From Allorhizocola rhizosphaerae (lineage in GTDB: Bacteria > Actinomycetota > Actinomycetes > Mycobacteriales > Micromonosporaceae), in assembly GCF_003426775.1 (NCBI RefSeq), contig NZ_QJUG01000049.1, positions 1 through 45,053 of the forward strand: a stretch of DNA of 45,053 nt. The letters run 5' to 3'. A model generated the notes under the pieces. That model did not search any database. It was not told the DNA's origin and was given only the letters and a program-made list of their open reading frames with translations. The position numbers and the translations under genes are program-made. The first letter of the stretch is position 1. The number at the start of each line of letters is the position of its first letter. Of this stretch, positions 44,669-45,053 are shown one piece after another.

Positions 44669-45053
44669 GTGACGACAAGCTTCTGGGTGGCCGGGGAGCC
44701 GGCGACCGGCGATGACGTGGTGACGGTGCGCAGCCCGGTGGATGGCCGGGAGGTCGGGCGAACGAGCTTCGCGACCGAAGCGCAGGTCGAGGAGGCGATC
44801 GCCGCGGCGGCCGGAGTGGCGCAGGAGGCCGCGTTGCTGCCCGCGTCGATCCGGGCCGCCGCGCTCGATCACGTGAGCCGGACCATCGAGGCGCGGGCCG
44901 ACGAGGTGGCCGCGCTGATCACCGCCGAGAACGGCAAGCCCGCGATGTGGGCCAAGGCCGAGGTCGGGCGGGCCGTGTCGACGTTTCGATGGGCGGCCGA
45001 GGAGGCCCGGCGGTTCTCGGGCGACCTGATGCGCCTCGACACCGATCCGATCG
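44669..45053 (+). CDS. NAD(P)-dependent aldehyde dehydrogenase, N-terminal part
   Basis: 128 codons before the window ends. FWVAGEPATGDDVVTVRSPV, VDGREVGRTSFATEAQVEEA, then AALDHVSRTIEARADEVAAL and ITAENGKPAMWAKAEVGRAV followed by STFRWAAEEARR are the standard N-terminal region of the ALDH superfamily (E-xGK block). The catalytic Cys and Glu lie outside. Substrate unknown; succinate-semialdehyde or phosphonoacetaldehyde-type enzymes are possible. GTG is 6 nt behind TAGGGT, so the mRNA is probably leaderless. Confidence 0.9.
   Translation, partial: MTTSFWVAGEPATGDDVVTVRSPVDGREVGRTSFATEAQVEEAIAAAAGVAQEAALLPASIRAAALDHVSRTIEARADEVAALITAENGKPAMWAKAEVGRAVSTFRWAAEEARRFSGDLMRLDTDPI

Overview
The window is high-GC DNA from an actinomycete (Actinomycetota). 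It carries a WhiB-family regulator next to a DUF3499 gene, a complete FO-synthase gene (fbiC) divergent from fbiA-fbiB, XRE regulators with TPR-like helical tails, an AfsR/SARP-type regulator, secreted enzymes with actinobacterial signal peptides, many GTG/TTG starts and many apparently leaderless genes. I cannot name a genus. I see no rRNA, tRNA, CRISPR array or insertion sequence.

Region 0-9.4 kb. A cut-off short-chain dehydrogenase and an SRPBCC gene run left. A ferritin-like/hemerythrin pair runs right and ends in a strong hairpin. Next comes a SAM-IV-type riboswitch directly in front of a GNAT acetyltransferase, an unusual target. On the minus strand, 7.6-3.2 kb is the most striking unit: a compact operon of XRE-helical regulator, Family 2B encapsulin shell (HK97 fold with an inserted cyclic-nucleotide-binding-like domain), polyprenyl diphosphate synthase (ATGA overlap with the shell gene), a small lipocalin-like protein and a small membrane protein. 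This looks like a terpenoid-precursor nanocompartment locus. Upstream lie a DUF4239 membrane protein and a Ser-Pro-repeat surface protein.

Region 9.4-19.6 kb. A ~260-bp imperfect inverted repeat separates the surface-protein gene from an N-acetylglucosamine-kinase-like gene. Then come citrate synthase (with a possible leaderless uORF and a near-perfect terminator), a TetR regulator, a secreted GH12 glucanase, a TIGR03084-type protein, gene remnants, a secreted SGNH hydrolase with a ricin-type lectin tail, a small orphan operon divergent from an XRE-helical regulator, a NUDIX hydrolase, and two tandem structured ~79-bp repeats.

Region 19.6-33.8 kb. HrpA-type DEAH helicase; DHA2 MFS exporter divergent from an XRE/MmyB-type regulator; two paralogous membrane proteins; a thioesterase; a Doc/ribbon-helix-helix toxin-antitoxin pair with a palindromic operator; acetoacetyl-CoA synthetase; a subtilase; a SARP-like regulator; a putative HEXXH metallopeptidase.

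Region 33.8-45 kb. This matches the conserved actinobacterial neighbourhood of cell-envelope mannose metabolism and coenzyme F420: TIGR03089, GT4 glycosyltransferase, mannose-1-phosphate guanylyltransferase, a SemiSWEET-like protein, a truncated Uma2, a DUF3616-like protein, fbiB-fbiA divergent from fbiC through a 23-bp bidirectional promoter, then whiB, a degenerate metallopeptidase-family gene, DUF3499, a decayed cupin gene and the start of an aldehyde dehydrogenase. FbiA, FbiB and FbiC together cover F420 assembly apart from the guanylyltransferase FbiD/CofC, which is not in the window.

Across the window at least fourteen start codons sit 6-7 nt behind a TANNNT-like -10 hexamer, so leaderless transcription is a major mode here.
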